Assembly: GCF_902635505.1 (NCBI RefSeq)
Contig: NC_045427.1
Location: 134,525,960-134,589,959 of the forward strand
Direction: 5' to 3'
Origin: Sarcophilus harrisii
Taxonomy: Eukaryota > Chordata > Mammalia > Dasyuromorphia > Dasyuridae
Length of the DNA: 64,000 nucleotides
The notes under the pieces: model-generated
Told to the model about the DNA's origin: nothing
What the model saw: the letters and a program-made list of their open reading frames with translations, nothing else
Databases searched by the model: none
Part shown: positions 60,770-64,000 of the stretch, piece by piece
Layout of the letters: each line of letters begins with the position of its first letter
How positions within the stretch are numbered: the stretch's first letter is position 1
Program-made: the position numbers and the translations under genes

Positions 60770-62650
60770 TCGGGGCGGGGGGGGGGGGAAGAAGGGGGGA
60801 AAAGAAAGGGTCACGTGCTATGGCGGCGAAAAGTAAACCCACCCAACTAATTTGAACAAGTGTGGGGAGGGGGGGAACCAAAGAACCGGCATCGGTGGAA
60901 TAAGGGCTCGGGCAACAGCCAAGGTCAGCACAGGGGAAGAAGCTAACTCTGTCCTTCCTTACACGCACCGGCGCGCACACACCACACAAACATCGTCCCC
61001 TCCCCACCTTTGCCCGGGATGGTGCGGGGCACCCAGACCCCGGGACTGGCCCTGGCACTGCCCCAGGACTCCCCAGCGGCCAGACGGCTGAACTGGCCCA
61101 ATCTCTGCAGCCCGCCTCCCAGTGGCCACCAAGCCGGCCCCCGGAACACCTGAGGCTGCGGAGGGCGAGGGCGGAAAGATCCCCCCGGGACCCGCGCTTT
61201 GCTCTTCCTACAGATCGGGTGAGGTGAACCGGGCACTGGAGAGGCGGCGGTGCAGCCCTGGGCAGAGGGGTAGCCATCCGCCGAGGCTGGCCAGTCAGTG
61301 CTGGGGACGCGACCAGACACACCTGAGTGGAAATCCCAGGGCATGGAATAGTAGGGCCTGGTGCGCGCGGATGGGGGTGGGGAGAGACCTAAGTGCGGGG
61401 ACCCCCGCCCCTTCTCCTTCTCTGGGGTCACGCCTATGGCACCTTGCCAGAAACCTCTGGGTGGGTGGGTTGGCAGCGGAGTGAAGATTTGTTGCGTCCC
61501 CAGGGGAGGGGAGCTAAACCGCCACAAAAAAAAGCGGTCTTCTTTTTCCTCCCTCGGTCATTTTCCTCTTCTCGCCCCCGGCTTAATCTGGCAAGGTGTG
61601 AGGTCAGTTTCCCACCGCCACACTGCTCCTACCCCCGCTTCCAAACCCCTACAGGAGACGCGCTCTGAGGCTTTCTCCCTAGACCCTTCTTGGGGAAGCC
61701 CGACACTTGCAAAGCTTCAGAAAGCGAGTTCTATCGCCCAGAGTCGCATATGCGAGTGCGCCCACTGGCTCTGCCTCAGTTTCCTCACGGGAAGGACTCC
61801 CTTTTTCCTTCTGGTGGCTTTTCATTGGTGTGGTCAGATCGGGGGTGGAAAAAAGGAAAGACACCTCCCTTACCCTAGAATGGGGACTTCAGAAACTTGA
61901 ATGGGGATGGGAGCAAACTTTTTCTAAATTGGTGGGCATCGGGAGGATGGTGCCCGCACCTCTGGGCCAAGAAAAACAAATAGCCGCTTCCTCCTTCCTC
62001 CAGCAGACGCCCCCCAGGCCTGAACGCTTTACAAGGTGGTAGCCGCAGCCAAGAGGGAGGTCTCCCAGACCCCCTTGGCAGGCTCCCCTTCCCCTTGCAA
62101 CCTGTCATAATTGCTTTGGACCATATTGCATTTTTTTCTCCTCCCCTCACAAAGAAGCTTAATCCTTGCCAGGAGGCTGTGAAGCTGGTGGTGGGTTGGG
62201 GGGAGGGCGAGGGTTGGGGTGAAGGGCAGCAACTGATAACTTTGGCGTTCAATAGAACTTTCAAAGCGGAGCCAACACCCCCAGCCTGCCCAGAGGACAA
62301 TGGTCTGCAGCCCCCCCAGGTGGGACAGGCTGGCTTAGGGCTCTGGGAAGGAGGTGTGTGGGGTGGGCTCCGGGGCTGCCCTGTCAGTGGCGGGCTGGGG
62401 TTGGGGGAGGAGACCGGCAGAAAGTTCACGCAATCCCTCTGGTTTCTACTGGAATTTGAGACTTTCTTTAAAACTCTCCACTGGACAGGCCTCCCCCTAC
62501 TCCCTCCCTCGGGTTAGAGACAGCTTCAAAGGTGGACCCGGGGCCTTTGTGTTTCCTCCGCTTTTTTCTCTTCCTTTCTCTTGTCCCCTCCCTCCCTCCC
62601 TCCCTTTCTCCCTCCCTCTCTTTGACGTCCCCAGCAGAGACAGGCCTCTG
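60770..62650 (+). promoter_or_regulatory. GC-rich CpG region, candidate DMTN promoter / 5' non-coding exons
   Basis: CpG-containing, G/C-rich stretch starting with GGTCACGTGC and CTATGGCGGCGAAAAG (E-box and YY1-like motif at 60810-60832), with a CpG-richer core at about 60960-61560. The next gene in human order after FGF17 is DMTN (dematin), on the same strand. No DMTN protein sequence is visible, so only a promoter or untranslated exon could lie here. A GATA-type CTGATAA occurs at 62231-62237. Assignment rests on synteny. Confidence 0.4.
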
Positions 62651-63794
62651 GGGGCCAACTGGAGAAAGCTCTCACTGTTTCCTTTCTTGTTTTTTGAGGT
62701 GAGACCTGTCTGGGAGGGGCAGGGAATGGGGGGAGAGGGGGAGGGGAAGAGAGACGACTGAGGAGGAATATACAGAGTAGAGTAAAAGGTGCAGTCAAGG
62801 GTGGTATGTCAGTAACCCCATCCCCACCCCCCTACCCCCAGACCCCTGGGTCCGGGATCTGGCCAGGGTAGAATTGGGAAGGACACAGGTTTCTTTTTGA
62901 TGTCTCTTGTTTCCACTTTCTACGCTCTTTTCTTTCTCCCCATTTTCTGCCTCCGGTGTCATCATTGTAGTATCCTTCATGCACTGGGGAAAGTGCCTGA
63001 TGAGCATAATTATTAATTTTTAAAAATGATAATCACATAATGTTTTAAGGTTTGTTGAGAGCTTTACCTCTCATTTGATAACTTGAAAAACATTAAGTCT
63101 ATTTAATTTATCCTTCCCAGGAAATTTAGAGGAGACACTCATTAATTCATACACCAGACAATTATAAAGTGCTTCTCTGCACAGGCTCTAGGAAGAGAGA
63201 TGGCAAAGACCCCTGCCTGAAGGGAGCTTACACTGGGGATGAGGAGCCAGGGAAGAAAACTTGTACTAAGATAAGCATAACACAAGGAAGATGTGATAGG
63301 GCAAAAGCAACATCCGAACAAAGTGTTCTAAACAGAATTTGAGGAGGGAACAGATCATCCAAGAAAGCTGTACTAAGGATGTGGAACCTGAGCAGGATCT
63401 AGAAGGAAGAAGGAAGATGAGAAGAGAGTTGGTTTTAAGTATAGGGGCCAGTCAGTCCAATTGCACAGAGAGAGTAAGAAGATGGTACCATGTTAAACTA
63501 GCTAAAATTCCAGGCCTTCTGTACATCCATATCTTAAATGACAGTATTGTGAATGAAGGCTGGAAAGGCAGGTTGGAGCCAGACTGTGGAGGATTTTTAA
63601 TTCTAGGCTAAGAAATCTATAATTTATTTGATAGAATTAGGGCTTCTTAAACTTTTCCCACTGGAGATCCCTTTTCATCTCAAAAGTTTTTATGTGACCC
63701 CAGGTATAGGTATATAAAATCCCTACACAAATTAAACATTTACTGATAACAAATCACATTGAATTAGGAGAACTACAGTTTAAGAAACTGGGTG
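62651..63794. other. Downstream DNA with an old repeat
   Basis: From about 63120 to 63610 it resembles the old repeat at 70-870 and 25.1-25.7 kb (AAGTGCTTCTCTGCACAGGC ... GAGCTTACACTGGGGATGAGG ... GGCTGGAAAGGCAGGTTGGAGCCAG). No coding exon recognised. Confidence 0.5.
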
Positions 63795-64000
63795 ATATGG
63801 CAACAGCAAGATTATATGATGATCAGTTCTGATGGATGTGGCTTGTTTCAACAATGAGATGATTGAGGCCAGATCCAATGATCTTGTGATGATGAGAGCC
63901 ATCTGCACCCAGAGAGAGGGCGTAGGAACTGAGTGTGGATCACAACATAGTATTTTCACTTCTTTTGTTGTTGTAACAACAAATTACAATATTTGTATAT
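63795..64000 (+). mobile_element. LINE-1 3' UTR, running off the window
   Basis: TGATGATCAGTTCTGATGGATGTGGC ... CATCTGCACCCAGAGAGAGG ... GGATCACAACATAGTATTTTCAC matches the start of the L1 3' UTRs at 37.5 kb and 31.45 kb. It continues beyond the window edge. Confidence 0.85.

Noticed and set aside
60113-60814. 233-codon minus-strand open frame
   Set aside because: Built from poly-C and CT repeats; shadow of simple sequence.
1-64000. CRISPR arrays, operons, phage or bacterial systems
   Set aside because: Spliced mammalian genes, SINEs and LINEs throughout; no regularly spaced repeat arrays with unique spacers.

Overview
The window is nuclear DNA from a mammal, almost certainly a marsupial. 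Four spliced genes match mammalian proteins from recalled family sequences. The interspersed repeats are of marsupial type: a short tRNA-headed SINE with a CORE-like body ending in a CCCCAATTGCCTCAG(A)n-like tail, and 3' ends of an L1 family typical of metatherians. The species cannot be named from sequence alone. The order XPO7 - NPM2 - FGF17 is that of human 8p21.3.

Layout. (1) 1-20.3 kb: the last 18 coding exons and the 3' UTR of XPO7 (+), encoding the C-terminal 719 residues up to the stop at 18672-18674. Three of the 17 complete introns are non-canonical: a U12-type AT-AC intron, a U12-type GT-AG intron and a GC-AG intron. (2) 20.8-26.5 kb: PBDC1 (-), complete in six coding exons, converging tail to tail on XPO7 and starting in a CpG island at 26.1-27.1 kb. 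Human PBDC1 is X-linked, so its place between XPO7 and NPM2 is a synteny difference. (3) 27-43 kb: AT-rich intergenic DNA filled with LINE-1 3' ends in both orientations, two solo LTRs of an endogenous retrovirus-like family, SINEs, a CT-rich satellite, and a nearly perfect 131-bp inverted repeat with 2.9 kb between its arms. (4) 43.4-48.1 kb: NPM2 (+), complete coding region in eight coding exons with a long Asp/Glu tract. (5) 48.1-53.2 kb: intergenic. (6) 53.2-60.15 kb: FGF17 (+), complete in five coding exons, with a GC-rich 3.9-kb second intron. (7) 60.2-64 kb: GC-rich, CpG-containing DNA downstream of FGF17. Human gene order makes this the likely promoter or untranslated 5' region of DMTN, but no DMTN coding exon is visible.

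The genes are not an operon or pathway. XPO7 is a nuclear transport receptor, PBDC1 a cytosolic eEF1A-biogenesis chaperone homologue, NPM2 an oocyte histone chaperone and FGF17 a secreted signalling factor. No undescribed protein-coding system was seen. The most unusual items are the cluster of non-canonical introns in XPO7, the position of PBDC1 and the near-identical inverted repeat.
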